Source: Bacillota bacterium (GTDB lineage: Bacteria > Bacillota > Clostridia > Oscillospirales > Oscillospiraceae). Taken from it: a stretch of DNA of 64,000 nt. The notes beneath the pieces are model-generated. The model had not been told where the DNA came from. It saw nothing but the letters and a program-made list of their open reading frames with translations, and made no database searches. The position numbers and the translations under genes were made by a program. Shown in pieces: positions 53,566 to 62,039 of the stretch. Location of the stretch: assembly GCA_021768085.1 (NCBI GenBank), contig JAETOJ010000012.1, positions 1 through 64,000 of the forward strand, written 5' to 3'. How positions within the stretch are numbered: position 1 is the first letter of the stretch; each line of letters starts with the position of its first letter.

Positions 53566-53684
53566 CTCGGTTCCTCCTTTTCATGCCTTGTGGGTTCCTA
53601 TCATTACGCCGCATCCTCGGCGGCGATACAGGCTTCGCTCTCCATCAAACCAAAGGGCAGCTTTGCAGAGCTCGCAAGGGCTTT

Positions 53685-55673
53685 TTAAGAGATATCCGCC
53701 AGCTCCAGGTATTTATAGCCCGCGTCCGCGATGTGATCCTTCCGGCCCTGGAGGTCGTTGCCCAGGAACATCTCGAAGATCTGGGCCGTGCGCTCCCCGT
53801 CCTCGGGCATCACCTTGATCAGCCGCCGGGTGTCCGGGCTCATGGTGGTCAGCCACATCATGTCCGGCTCGTTCTCGCCCAGGCCCTTGGAGCGCTGCAC
53901 GTCGAACTTCTTCCCCTCCAGGGAGGCGGCAATCTCGTTACGCTCCCGGTCGGAGTAGGCGAACCAGGTCTTCTCCTTACAGGTGATCTCGTACAGGGGG
54001 GACTCGGCGATATACACGTACCCCTCCTGGATCAGGGTGGGGGTGAGCCGGTACAGCATGGCCAGCAGCAGGGTGCGGATCTGGAAGCCGTCCTCGTCGC
54101 CATCGGTGCAGATGACGATCTTGTTCCAGCGCAGGCTGTCCAAGTCGAAGGCGCTGAGCTCCTTCACGTGCTTATCCTTCACCTCCACGCCGCAGCCCAT
54201 CACCTTCAGCAGGTCGGTGATGATCTCGCTTTTGAAGATGCGGGCATAGTCCGCCTTGAGGCAGTTCAGGATCTTGCCCCGGATGGGCATAATGGCCTGG
54301 AACTCGCTGTCCCGGGCCAGCTTCACGCTGCCCAGGGCAGAGTCGCCCTCCACGATGTAGAGCTCCCGGCGTTCCACGTCCTTGGTGCGGCAGTCCACGA
54401 ACTTCTGCACCCGGTTGGAGATGTCCACCGAGCCAGACAGCTTCTTCTTAATGCCCAGGCGGGTCTTTTCCGCCGTCTCCCGGGAGCGCTTGTTCACCAG
54501 CACCTGGCCGGCGATCTTCTCCGCGTCCAGGGGGTTCTCGATGAAGTACACCTCCAGCTGGGAGCGAAGGAAGTCGGTCATGGCCTCCTGGACGAATTTG
54601 TTGGTGATGGATTTCTTGGTCTGGTTCTCGTAGCTGGTCTGGGTGGAGAAGTTGCTGCTCACCAGCACCAGGGCGTCCTGGATGTCGTTGAAGGTAAGCT
54701 TGGCCTCCCCCTTCTGGTACTTGCCGTTCTGCTTCAGCCAGCCATCGATGGCGGACACGAAGGCGGAGCGCATGGCCTTCTCCGGCGCGCCGCCGTGCTC
54801 CAGCCAGGAGGAGTTGTGGTAGTGCTCGATGACCTGCACCCGGTTGGAAAAGCAGAAGGACACGGACAGCTTCACCTTGTACTCCGGTTTATCCTCCCGA
54901 TCCCGGCCCCTCCGCTCCCCCTGCCAGAACACCGGGGTGGTGAGGGAATCCTCCCCCGCCAGCTCCTGGACATAGTCGCTGATGCCGTTCTCATAGCGGA
55001 AGTCGGTGGTGTCGAACTTCCCGCCCTCCTGGTTCCGGAAGCGGAAGGTGACCCCGGCGTTCACCACCGCCTGGCGCTTGATCATGTCCAGGTAGTAGTC
55101 CGCCGGTATGTCGATATCGGTGAACACCTCCAGGTCGGGCTTCCAGTGGAAGCGGGAGCCGGTCTTTTTCCGGTCGGCGGGCTCCTTTTTCATCTCCCCC
55201 GCGATCTCGCCCTTCTCGAAGTGGAGGGTATACTTGAAGCCGTCCCGGTAGATCACCGCGTCAAAATACTCGCTGGTGTACTGGGTGGCACAGGCCCCCA
55301 GGCCGTTCAGTCCCAGGGAGTACTCGTAGTTGTCCCCGCCGCCCTCCTGGTACTTGCCGCCGGCGTACAGTTCGCAGAACACCAGCTCCCAGTTGTAGCA
55401 GCCCTCCGCCTCGTTCCAGTCCACCGGGCAGCCCCGGCCGAAGTCCTCCACCTCGATGGACTTGTCCTCGTACCGGGTGACGGTGATGAGATCGCCGTGG
55501 CCCTCCCGGGCCTCGTCGATGGCGTTGGACAAAATTTCAAAGACGGCGTGCTCACAGCCCTCCAGCCCGTCGGAGCCGAAGATGACGCCGGGGCGCTTCC
55601 GCACCCGGTCGGCCCCCTTGAGGGCGGAGATGGAGTCGTTGCCGTACTGCTGTTTTTGTGTGGACTTCGCCAT
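53685..55673 (-). CDS. parE: Type IIA topoisomerase B subunit (ParE/GyrB-like)
   Basis: 662 aa ATPase subunit. GHKL ATP site: AVFEILSNAIDEAREGHGD, VEDFGRGCPVDW; Toprim: LYIVEGDSALGSVKLARD and CTDGDEDGFQIRTLLLAMLY; then DVQRSKGLGENEPDMMW. EGDSALGS and TDGDEDG differ from the classic EGDSAGGS and DADVDG, and with the parC-like gene this looks like the divergent second topoisomerase of Clostridia. Confidence 0.9.
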   Translation of the reverse strand: MAKSTQKQQYGNDSISALKGADRVRKRPGVIFGSDGLEGCEHAVFEILSNAIDEAREGHGDLITVTRYEDKSIEVEDFGRGCPVDWNEAEGCYNWELVFCELYAGGKYQEGGGDNYEYSLGLNGLGACATQYTSEYFDAVIYRDGFKYTLHFEKGEIAGEMKKEPADRKKTGSRFHWKPDLEVFTDIDIPADYYLDMIKRQAVVNAGVTFRFRNQEGGKFDTTDFRYENGISDYVQELAGEDSLTTPVFWQGERRGRDREDKPEYKVKLSVSFCFSNRVQVIEHYHNSSWLEHGGAPEKAMRSAFVSAIDGWLKQNGKYQKGEAKLTFNDIQDALVLVSSNFSTQTSYENQTKKSITNKFVQEAMTDFLRSQLEVYFIENPLDAEKIAGQVLVNKRSRETAEKTRLGIKKKLSGSVDISNRVQKFVDCRTKDVERRELYIVEGDSALGSVKLARDSEFQAIMPIRGKILNCLKADYARIFKSEIITDLLKVMGCGVEVKDKHVKELSAFDLDSLRWNKIVICTDGDEDGFQIRTLLLAMLYRLTPTLIQEGYVYIAESPLYEITCKEKTWFAYSDRERNEIAASLEGKKFDVQRSKGLGENEPDMMWLTTMSPDTRRLIKVMPEDGERTAQIFEMFLGNDLQGRKDHIADAGYKYLELADIS

Positions 55674-55766
55674 GTCTGCACCTGCCTAAACCCATAGTGT
55701 GGCAGCGCCCCGGGGAAGGTTAACTGGTAAAAATTTGCAGGGGGCGCATTCATTCCCTGATTTTAT

Positions 55767-55796
55767 AGTATACCGCAAAAAGGCCGGAGCAGTCAA
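55767..55796 (-). promoter_or_regulatory. parE promoter
   Basis: - strand TTGACT, 18-bp spacer, TATACT, about 90 bp before the parE start. Confidence 0.7.
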
Positions 55797-55827
55797 GGCC
55801 CCGGCCACGCGAAAAGGCGTGAAAGGA

Positions 55828-55849
55828 GGGGGCTTCGGAAGAAGCCCCC
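55828..55849 (-). terminator. mreB terminator
   Basis: - strand arms GGGGGCTTC and GAAGCCCCC around TTCC, 16 bp after the mreB stop. Confidence 0.75.
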
Positions 55850-55864
55850 CCGTTGTTTGGATTC

Positions 55865-56887
55865 TCAAAGCATCTGCCTGCTGCGGGAGATGTTCATGGT
55901 TCCGTCCTGCATCTCGTTCACCCACTCCAGGCTGCGCCCGGTGCCGTTGGCCACGCAGGAGATGGCGTCGTCCGCCACATAGGTCTCGATGCCCGTGTGG
56001 GACTCGATGAGCTTGTCGAAGCCCCACACCAGCGAGCCGCCGCCGGTCATGATGATGCCGTTGCTGGAGATATCGGCCACCAGCTCCGGGGGGGTGCGCT
56101 CCAGCACCCCGTGGACGGCCTCCAAAATCCGGGAGCAGGGCTCCTCGAAGGCCTCGATCATCTCGCTGGAGGTGACGGAGAACACCCGGGGCAGGCCGGT
56201 CATGAGGCAGCGGCCCTTGACCTCCATGGAGATCTCCTCCGGCCGGGGGAACACACAGCCGATGGTCATCTTCAGCTCCTCCGCGGTGCGGTCGCCGATG
56301 AGCACGTTGTGCCGCTTGCGGATATACTTCACCACCGCCTCGCTGAAGGCGTCCCCCGCCACCTTGATGGAGGCGGACTCCACAATGCCGGACAGGGAGA
56401 TCACCGCGATGTCGGCGGTGCCGCCGCCGATGTCCACCACCATGTGGCCGTCGGGCTGGGTGATGTCCACCCCCGCACCGATGGCGGCGGCCAGGGGCTC
56501 CTCAATGAGGTACACCCGCCGGGCGCCGGCCTGAATGCCCGCGTCGATGACGGCGCGCTCCTCCACCTCGGTGATGCCGGAGGGCACACAGATCACCACT
56601 CGGGGCTTGAACAGGTGGACGGGGGACACCTTGCGGATGAACTCTCGGAGCATCCGCTCGGTCATGTCATAGTCGGAGATCACGCCCTCCCGCAGGGGGC
56701 GGATGGCCACGATGTTGCCGGGGGTCTTGCCCAGCATCTGCTGGGCCTCAGTGCCCACCTTCAGCAACTTGCCGGTGTTCTTGTCCAGCGCCACCACCGA
56801 CGGTTCCCGCAGGACAATGCCCTTGTCCTTGATATAGACCAGCACGCTGGCGGTGCCCAGGTCAATGCCGATATCTCTTGCAAACAT
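55865..56887 (-). CDS. mreB: Rod-shape actin homologue MreB/Mbl
   Basis: 340 aa from ATG 56887 (GGAGTG upstream). Actin-fold signatures: DIGIDLGTASVLVYIKDKGI (phosphate 1), MVVDIGGGTADIAVISLSG (phosphate 2) and GIIMTGGGSLVWGFDKLIE (adenosine). It directs side-wall peptidoglycan synthesis. Monocistronic. Confidence 0.96.
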   Translation of the reverse strand: MFARDIGIDLGTASVLVYIKDKGIVLREPSVVALDKNTGKLLKVGTEAQQMLGKTPGNIVAIRPLREGVISDYDMTERMLREFIRKVSPVHLFKPRVVICVPSGITEVEERAVIDAGIQAGARRVYLIEEPLAAAIGAGVDITQPDGHMVVDIGGGTADIAVISLSGIVESASIKVAGDAFSEAVVKYIRKRHNVLIGDRTAEELKMTIGCVFPRPEEISMEVKGRCLMTGLPRVFSVTSSEMIEAFEEPCSRILEAVHGVLERTPPELVADISSNGIIMTGGGSLVWGFDKLIESHTGIETYVADDAISCVANGTGRSLEWVNEMQDGTMNISRSRQML

Positions 56888-57159
56888 AGTTTTCACTCCT
56901 GTATCTGTTCTGCGCCTGGATGTCTGCCCCGAAAGCGCCTGGAATCGTTGTAAGGTGCCCATCTGGGTATCACATCTCATGATACTAAACTATTTCCCAA
57001 TTTGCAAGCCTTTTTGCCTGCTCCGTCCTTTAAATTTTCGTGAAGAACCGAACCCTTCCGCCGCAGGGCAAAAAACAAGGCCGCCCGAGGCGGCCATAAA
57101 ACCAAAAAAGCCGCTGTTCAGCGGCAGACAAGAACCCGCCCCAGAAAGGCCACCCAAAC

Positions 57160-57247
57160 GGGGCCCCCGCAAAGCCGCCCTTTGGCTTTGTGGGGAGAGG
57201 AGGAGCAAGGGAGCGTGTGGAGCTTTCCCCGTAGGGGGAAGCGGAGC
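57160..57247. repeat. Second intergenic repeat family, copy 2
   Basis: Begins GGGGCCCCCGCAAAGCCGCC, then the TTTGGCTTTGTGGGGA segment and a GCTTTCCCCGTAGGGGGAAGC hairpin (one base trimmed: GCTTTCCCC/GGGGGAAGC). Same order as 45955-46039. Confidence 0.75.
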
Positions 57248-57273
57248 AGAGTGGAGTTTCTTCTGACGACACC

Positions 57274-57309
57274 AGGCCCCCAGCCGTCCTATTCCGCGGC
57301 TGGGGGCCT
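57274..57309. terminator. Strong G+C hairpin
   Basis: Perfect 13-bp arms AGGCCCCCAGCCG / CGGCTGGGGGCCT. Without a T run on the - strand, so it may be the 3' stem of the candidate RNA rather than a standard terminator. Confidence 0.55.
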
Positions 57310-57319
57310 ACTTCTGGGT

Positions 57320-57566
57320 TTTGTTGTCCAAGGGCTGATACCTTCACTTTCTTCCGGCCCTGCCGGATGGTTTGCGTTGGGGCTGCGCCTGAAACTGCTT
57401 CTCCTCGTTTCCTCAAACAATGGTAGGCTTCAGACTTGATCTGGCTTCCGTCGCTTGCGTAAGCGTGTTTGGAACGGTTGAGACTTCGTCTCACTTTGCG
57501 TTCCCCAATCGCAGAAAGAGGTTGGTGCGTTCTACGTTAATACATTGGACTCACCTTTTCCTTTCT
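57320..57566 (-). ncRNA. Candidate structured non-coding RNA (about 250 nt)
   Basis: Transcript predicted from the - strand promoter at 57573-57601 to the hairpin at 57274-57309. No convincing ORF. Distal ends pair (GTCCAA at 57550-57545 with TTGGAC at 57331-57326) and internal hairpins are visible (GAGACGAAGTCTC, CGCTTACGCAAGCG, CCGGCAGGGCCGG). I do not recognise the Rfam family. It is the only strong signal in the 806-bp gap 56888-57693. Confidence 0.5.
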
Positions 57567-57572
57567 GTCTGT

Positions 57573-57601
57573 ATTGTACGATAAACTCTCGAAGTTGTCA
57601 A
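57573..57601 (-). promoter_or_regulatory. Promoter of the candidate ncRNA
   Basis: - strand TTGACA, 17-bp spacer, TACAAT. Confidence 0.85.
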
Positions 57602-57647
57602 CCCCTTTTTGTGAGATTTTTTAAATTTTTTGATTCCATCCACAAAG

Positions 57648-57686
57648 GGCGGGCTGGTGTACGCAGACAGCGCACGCCAGCCCGCC
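57648..57686 (-). terminator. Hairpin at the end of the second tail module
   Basis: Arms GGCGGGCTGG / CCAGCCCGCC just past the last tail gene stop; weak T run. Confidence 0.6.
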
Positions 57687-57693
57687 TCCAGCC

Positions 57694-58281
57694 TCACGGC
57701 CAGTCCAGATCGCCGTCGTTCTCGGTGGCGATGCCGTACCAGCTCAGCCCCGTGGCCTGGACGTCTCCCCAGGTGGGGTGCCGTTGAGCCGCCATGGCCC
57801 AGGTGTTGTACCAGAACACATAGGTCACATCCACATGGCTGGGCAGTATGTCCTCAATAATGGCCCGCAGCTCCTGGAACCCCTCGGGTATGCCTGCCAC
57901 GTCAGGGAAATACACCTTCACATACCCCGGCTGATCCCCCTCCTCCGCCCGTGCGTTGAGGCCACAGCCCCGCAGGGTGTCATTGATGGCCGCGGGGGTG
58001 AAGCTGTCCCCGCCGATACGCAGCAGGGCCGCCAGCGCCGCTCGCCGCTGGGCCGGGGTACTGCACACCGGGCGGTAGGGCAGCAGCTCCTCCACCCGCT
58101 CCAACCCGAAGTTCTGGGCGGTGGCCAGGTTCATCTCCCGGGCCGTGTCCTCCAGCTCCTGCTCCATGTGGTCCAGCCGCTTGCCGTACGCCCCCAGCTC
58201 CCCCCGGTTCACCGTGCTCGCCCGCAGGTCGTAGACGCCCAGGGGCCGCAGCAGGGCCGCCAGATACTCCTCATGGATCAT
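57694..58281 (-). CDS. DUF2313 baseplate protein (XkdU/YmfQ-like)
   Basis: 195 aa, full length: helical N-terminus (IHEEYLAALLRPLGVYDLRA), FGLERVEELLPYRPV, RRAALAALLRIGGDSFTPAA, and C-terminal ILPSHVDVTYVFWYNTWAM. Completes the baseplate wedge. Overlaps the J gene by 4 nt. It is the intact counterpart of the broken gene at 12450. Confidence 0.85.
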   Translation of the reverse strand: MIHEEYLAALLRPLGVYDLRASTVNRGELGAYGKRLDHMEQELEDTAREMNLATAQNFGLERVEELLPYRPVCSTPAQRRAALAALLRIGGDSFTPAAINDTLRGCGLNARAEEGDQPGYVKVYFPDVAGIPEGFQELRAIIEDILPSHVDVTYVFWYNTWAMAAQRHPTWGDVQATGLSWYGIATENDGDLDWP

Positions 58282-59375
58282 CCGCCCACCCCCTCCTGCG
58301 AGGCGTTAGAAGTCGCAGCCGCCCCACCGTTGGCAATGGTCACCGTCCCCAGCACCGGCAGAGTCACGCCGCTCAGCTCCAGATCCGCCGCCGGCTGGAG
58401 GATCTGACAATTCGCCACCCCATCCACGGCGAACACCAGGCTGGTGAGCTGGGCCCGGGGCAGGGGCCTGCCCAGCCGCTCCCCGTTGAACCAGGCAGCG
58501 AGGACCTCCCCCACCGCCTCCGACAGGTTGTCAAAGTCCTGGCCCTCCTCCGCCCACAGCTTCAGCGACAGGTTCACCGTCTCCACCGTGGGGGCGCTCA
58601 CCTTCACGTCCACGGCGATCTCCCGCACCTGGTCGAAATAGCGCTGCATCTCCGTCAGCAACCCTTGGCTGGGGGCCCCTCCCCGGGCGGCGGGGACGAT
58701 GTCCACCGTCCCCACCCCCCGGTTCTTGGGCAGCACCGTCACCGCCGCCACCTCGGGGAAGGACATGGCCGCCTGCCGGTAAAAGGCGCTGTTGGCCCCG
58801 TTGGCCAGCCGCCGGTAGGTGGCCAGCACCCGCTCCCGTAGGGATTCGTCCCCCTCCTGATCCAACCCGCTGGTGAAGGGCTCCGGGTTGGCGCAGGCCA
58901 CAATCCGCACCGGCGGCAGAGACATATACACAATAGTGCCCGCCCCCACGTTGCCCGCTGTCCCGGCCTCCACGGCCTCCACGGGCGCCTGAGCGTACAA
59001 CGCCCCCGGCGCCACCGCCGCCGCCTGGGTGGTGACGAACCGCACGCCGCCGGCGGTCATGCACACCGTCCCCACCGGTATCTCCACCTCTGTCTCTTGG
59101 ACCTCGTCCACATAGAAACGAATCGTGCCCTCGGCCTTGGCCGCCTGCCGGCGGGTAACGCCCCGAATCTGGGCGTGCTTGTCCAGATCCTCCCCCTGGG
59201 CGGTCTGGGGGAAGCACTGCCGCCGCGTCCACTCCCCCTGGACGTACAGGGCGTAAATCTGGGCCGCCACCGCGTAGAACCGCACCGCCAGCTCGCTGCT
59301 GGCCCCGGCGGTCTTCCCCGTCCTGGTCTGGAACTCCGCCGCCAGCCCCGCGTAGATCTCCTCTAATGTGATCAA
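58278..59375 (-). CDS. Baseplate J-like protein
   Basis: 365 aa. Baseplate_J features: LTLEEIYAGLAAEF-type start (ITLEEIYAGLAAEFQTRTG), GEDLDKHAQIRGVTRRQAAK, IPVGTVCMTAGGVRFVTTQ, AGTAGNVGAGTIVYM and DESLRERVLATYRRLANGAN. It forms wedge arms of the contractile baseplate. Confidence 0.92.
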   Translation of the reverse strand: MITLEEIYAGLAAEFQTRTGKTAGASSELAVRFYAVAAQIYALYVQGEWTRRQCFPQTAQGEDLDKHAQIRGVTRRQAAKAEGTIRFYVDEVQETEVEIPVGTVCMTAGGVRFVTTQAAAVAPGALYAQAPVEAVEAGTAGNVGAGTIVYMSLPPVRIVACANPEPFTSGLDQEGDESLRERVLATYRRLANGANSAFYRQAAMSFPEVAAVTVLPKNRGVGTVDIVPAARGGAPSQGLLTEMQRYFDQVREIAVDVKVSAPTVETVNLSLKLWAEEGQDFDNLSEAVGEVLAAWFNGERLGRPLPRAQLTSLVFAVDGVANCQILQPAADLELSGVTLPVLGTVTIANGGAAATSNASQEGVGG

Positions 59376-59379
59376 ATGC

Positions 59380-59730
59380 TCATCCCTCCAGCCTGACTTC
59401 CACCGGCAGAGCCGTCCCCCGCCACAACAGCTCCACCGTCACCAGCAGGCCGTCCCCGTCCCGGCGCACCGCTGCACCGGTGACCTGGACGCCCCCCATA
59501 TCCTCCAGCGCCTCCACAGCGTATTGCAGGGCAAGGCCGTTCCACTCCGAGGGCCGCTCCCGGCGCAGCAGGTGCATCCGGCTGCCCAGCCCCGGCAAAA
59601 AGGGGAAGCTCCCCCGCCGCGCCGTCAGCCGGAACAGGGCCTCTCCCAGCAGCTCGTCCCCGTCCCGGGCCACGGCCACGCCGCCCTTCCCGTCAGGGGC
59701 ATAGTCCCGGTCGATCAGTTTTAGGCTCAT
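59380..59730 (-). CDS. gp25-like baseplate wedge protein
   Basis: 116 aa; position between spike and J plus its length match the DUF2634/gp25-like wedge subunit. N-terminus SLKLIDRDYAPDGKGGVAVA, centre EWNGLALQYAVEALEDMGGV. ATGA overlap with the spike gene. Confidence 0.75.
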   Translation of the reverse strand: MSLKLIDRDYAPDGKGGVAVARDGDELLGEALFRLTARRGSFPFLPGLGSRMHLLRRERPSEWNGLALQYAVEALEDMGGVQVTGAAVRRDGDGLLVTVELLWRGTALPVEVRLEG

Positions 59731-60152
59731 GTCCCGCCTCCTCCCAGCAGTCCGGCCACAATCCGGGCGATGTACTCCGGCAGGGGCACCCCGTTCACAA
59801 AAACGTCCCCCTGAAGATCCACCCCGCCGCCGCCCACCGTCATCGTTCCCTCCGACTGTATGGACACGCTCTGTCCGCTCAGCTCTACGGACTTGGCCCC
59901 GATGCTCACGGAATCCGGCGTGCCGCCCCCCTGCCGCACACCCACCACGCAGGGGATCTCCCCCCGGCCCTGGATCACCAGCGCCCGCTGCCCCGCCTGG
60001 GGCGTCCAGTGGTAGCCGCCGGGGGCGTACACCTCCAGCCCCCGCCGCTCCCGATCCAGCAGCACCGCCGTCTCGCCGCCGCTCATGGTGACGATGCCGG
60101 TCTGGCCCTCACCGAAGTCGGCGGGGCGCTTCTGCTGTCCGCTCAGCCACAT
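59727..60152 (-). CDS. Baseplate spike-like protein (gpV/gp5 OB-fold type)
   Basis: 141 aa from ATG 60152 (AAGGAGG upstream). OB-like N-terminal part (GQTGIVTMSGGETAVLLDRE) followed by a short beta-helix-like repeat (VELSGQSVSIQSEGTMTVGG) and C-terminal GVPLPEYIARIVAGLLGGGG. Much shorter than classic spikes. Separated from the hub gene by a long intergenic repeat. Confidence 0.7.
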   Translation of the reverse strand: MWLSGQQKRPADFGEGQTGIVTMSGGETAVLLDRERRGLEVYAPGGYHWTPQAGQRALVIQGRGEIPCVVGVRQGGGTPDSVSIGAKSVELSGQSVSIQSEGTMTVGGGGVDLQGDVFVNGVPLPEYIARIVAGLLGGGGT

Positions 60153-60189
60153 TGAAAAAACCTCCTTATTTTTCCCCCTTCCCCCACGG

Positions 60190-60420
60190 GGGACGCGCCT
60201 CCGGCGGGGGTTACTTTCTCTCACACGAGAGAAAGTAACCAAAGAGCGCGCATAGGGGGTTCCCCCCTATGTACCCCCCTCTCCCTTGGAGAACAGATCT
60301 CAAGATTTCCGGCGCACAGGGTCTGGACTGATTTGCTCCCCATTGGTGCTGCCGCTTATGTGCGGTTTCAGCCCCAGGCGCTTCCCACGGTCAGCGCCTA
60401 AATGGTACGCCGGACGCTCC
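60190..60420. repeat. Intergenic palindromic repeat, copy 3, inside the tail operon
   Basis: Arms GTTACTTTCTCTC / GAGAGAAAGTAAC (60210-60239), next to CCAAAGAGCGCG and, further on, GGACTGATTTGCTCCCCATT and GGTGCTGCCGCTTATGTG, the same order as copy 1. It accounts for the 292-bp gap. Confidence 0.85.
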
Positions 60421-60444
60421 GGGGCGGTGAAGGGCCCACCTCCC

Positions 60445-61398
60445 TCAAATCATCGCGTCCGTTTCCCCCAGTGCCAGGGTGGTGCTGAGCCCGTCCGCCC
60501 CGCAGCTCACCTCGACCTGGGCCGCCCGGTAGCGTCCATTGGCCCCAAAGCCCTCCAGCTCCACGTCCACCAGCTCCCCCGGCCAGGCCAGGAAGCCCCC
60601 CGCCGCCGTGAGCCGCAGGCGCACCCGCTCCCGCCGCGCCGCCCGGAGCTGGTAGTCCGCCGTATAGCGCATGGCGGTGGTGCCTGTGGTGTTGGGCACC
60701 GTGATCACCCTGCGGGCGCAGCCCCCCTGGGCCAGGAAGGCCGGATCGGACACCCACTGGGTGCCCCAGGTGGTGCGCCGCCGCACCGCCACCCGGCTGA
60801 GCACCCCGTGCCGATCCTCCCGGTACTCCCAGCCCGTGATCCTGTCCTTTCCGCCGATCTGAGCCGCCAGCCTGTCCCCATAGGGATCCAGCACCAGCCG
60901 CCCCTGCCGGTCAAATCGGGGTGTCACCCCGCCGTAGTAGCAGGCGAACCGCCGCACCACGCTCCACTCGCTCTCCCCGCTGCCCACGGTGAAGCCCGCC
61001 ACCGGGGACAGTCCGCCGCCCCCCAGGGCCTCCACCCCGTAGGGCGCCACGTGGTTGGCGATGAGATCCGCCCGGGTGCACCGCTGGTACTCCGCCGGCA
61101 TGGCCTCGTTGTCCAGCAGCAGCGCCGCCATCCCCCGGCCCTCCAGCTCCAGGCGCAACCCGTCCCCGCCGCACACCACGGCGAACTCGTCCACCACCCC
61201 GGTGAACACCCGCTCCCCGTCCCACTCGGCGAAGAACCGGCAGGCGCCGGACAGCAGCTTTTCCTGCCCCTTGTCCCACAGGCATCGCAGGGAAAAGCTG
61301 TCGCAGGGCGTATCCGTCCCATAGCGGAACGTCCACCCCACCGCCGTGGGCAGCTTCCACTCCTGCCCGTCTCCCAGCCTCACCCAGCACTCCATCAT
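60445..61398 (-). CDS. gpD-like tail hub protein
   Basis: 317 aa from the first ATG of ATGATG overlapping the LysM stop. Late-control/gpD-like hub: FSLRCLWDKGQEKLLSGACR, VFTGVVDEFAVVCGGDGLRL, ESEWSVVRRFACYYGGVTPR. Equivalent to XkdQ in the first prophage. Confidence 0.8.
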   Translation of the reverse strand: MMECWVRLGDGQEWKLPTAVGWTFRYGTDTPCDSFSLRCLWDKGQEKLLSGACRFFAEWDGERVFTGVVDEFAVVCGGDGLRLELEGRGMAALLLDNEAMPAEYQRCTRADLIANHVAPYGVEALGGGGLSPVAGFTVGSGESEWSVVRRFACYYGGVTPRFDRQGRLVLDPYGDRLAAQIGGKDRITGWEYREDRHGVLSRVAVRRRTTWGTQWVSDPAFLAQGGCARRVITVPNTTGTTAMRYTADYQLRAARRERVRLRLTAAGGFLAWPGELVDVELEGFGANGRYRAAQVEVSCGADGLSTTLALGETDAMI

Positions 61399-61973
61399 GA
61401 AATTCTCACCCTCTGTCCCGGATAGATCAGGTTGGGGTTCCGGATGTCCGGGTTCAGGGCGATGATCCGATCCAGCGCCACCCCGTACTGACCGGCGATC
61501 CCCCACAGGGTGTCCCCCCGGATCACCGTGTGCCACCGCGCCCCCTGACCTGTGTCCGCCGTCCCAGTCTCCGACCCCGGTTCGGCCGTAGTCCGGCGCT
61601 CCAGCTCCCCAGTGTTCCCATCGGTCATAACCTCCCAGAACTCAAAGGAGTAGGCCACATAGTCCCGCCGGGGCTCCTGCCGCAGCTCCAGCCCCGCGAA
61701 CCAGGCCGTGGTGGTCATCCACACCGGATGGGCCAGCACCCCCGGCGTCTCCTCATAGAACACGGTGGCCAGCTGCTTAAACGTGTCGTAGGCCCCCTCA
61801 CCCACGAACTCCCCCTCCCCCCGGAGCACCCGGCGCGTCTGCCCCAGGCTCTGCAAATAGTGCCGCCCAAAGGGGATCTTGTGCACCGCGATCTTCCGCT
61901 CATAGGTGATGGAGTACACCCGGGGATTGTGGGGCCACACAAAATTTTTGAACCGCATGGGAGAAAGAATCAT
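61395..61973 (-). CDS. LysM tail protein with DNA-circularisation-like N-terminus
   Basis: 192 aa from ATG 61973 (GGGAGG upstream). N-terminal 110 residues (NPRVYSITYERKIAVHKIPF, GEFVGEGAYDTFKQLATVF) resemble the DNA circulation protein N-terminal/gpU-like domain of tail hubs; the C-terminal LysM is clear (VIRGDTLWGIAGQYGVALDR, NPNLIYPGQRVRI). Confidence 0.82.
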   Translation of the reverse strand: MILSPMRFKNFVWPHNPRVYSITYERKIAVHKIPFGRHYLQSLGQTRRVLRGEGEFVGEGAYDTFKQLATVFYEETPGVLAHPVWMTTTAWFAGLELRQEPRRDYVAYSFEFWEVMTDGNTGELERRTTAEPGSETGTADTGQGARWHTVIRGDTLWGIAGQYGVALDRIIALNPDIRNPNLIYPGQRVRIS

Positions 61974-62039
61974 CCCGCATCCTCCCCTCTTGTCACGCTC
62001 CGAAGCGGCCAAGGCGTTCAGCCGCTTTTCCACGTCTCC

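Noticed and set aside
57030-57494. - strand ORF of 154 aa upstream of mreB
   Set aside because: Composition is repeat-derived, no ribosome-binding site, and it spans hairpins and a repeat; better explained as RNA plus repeat.
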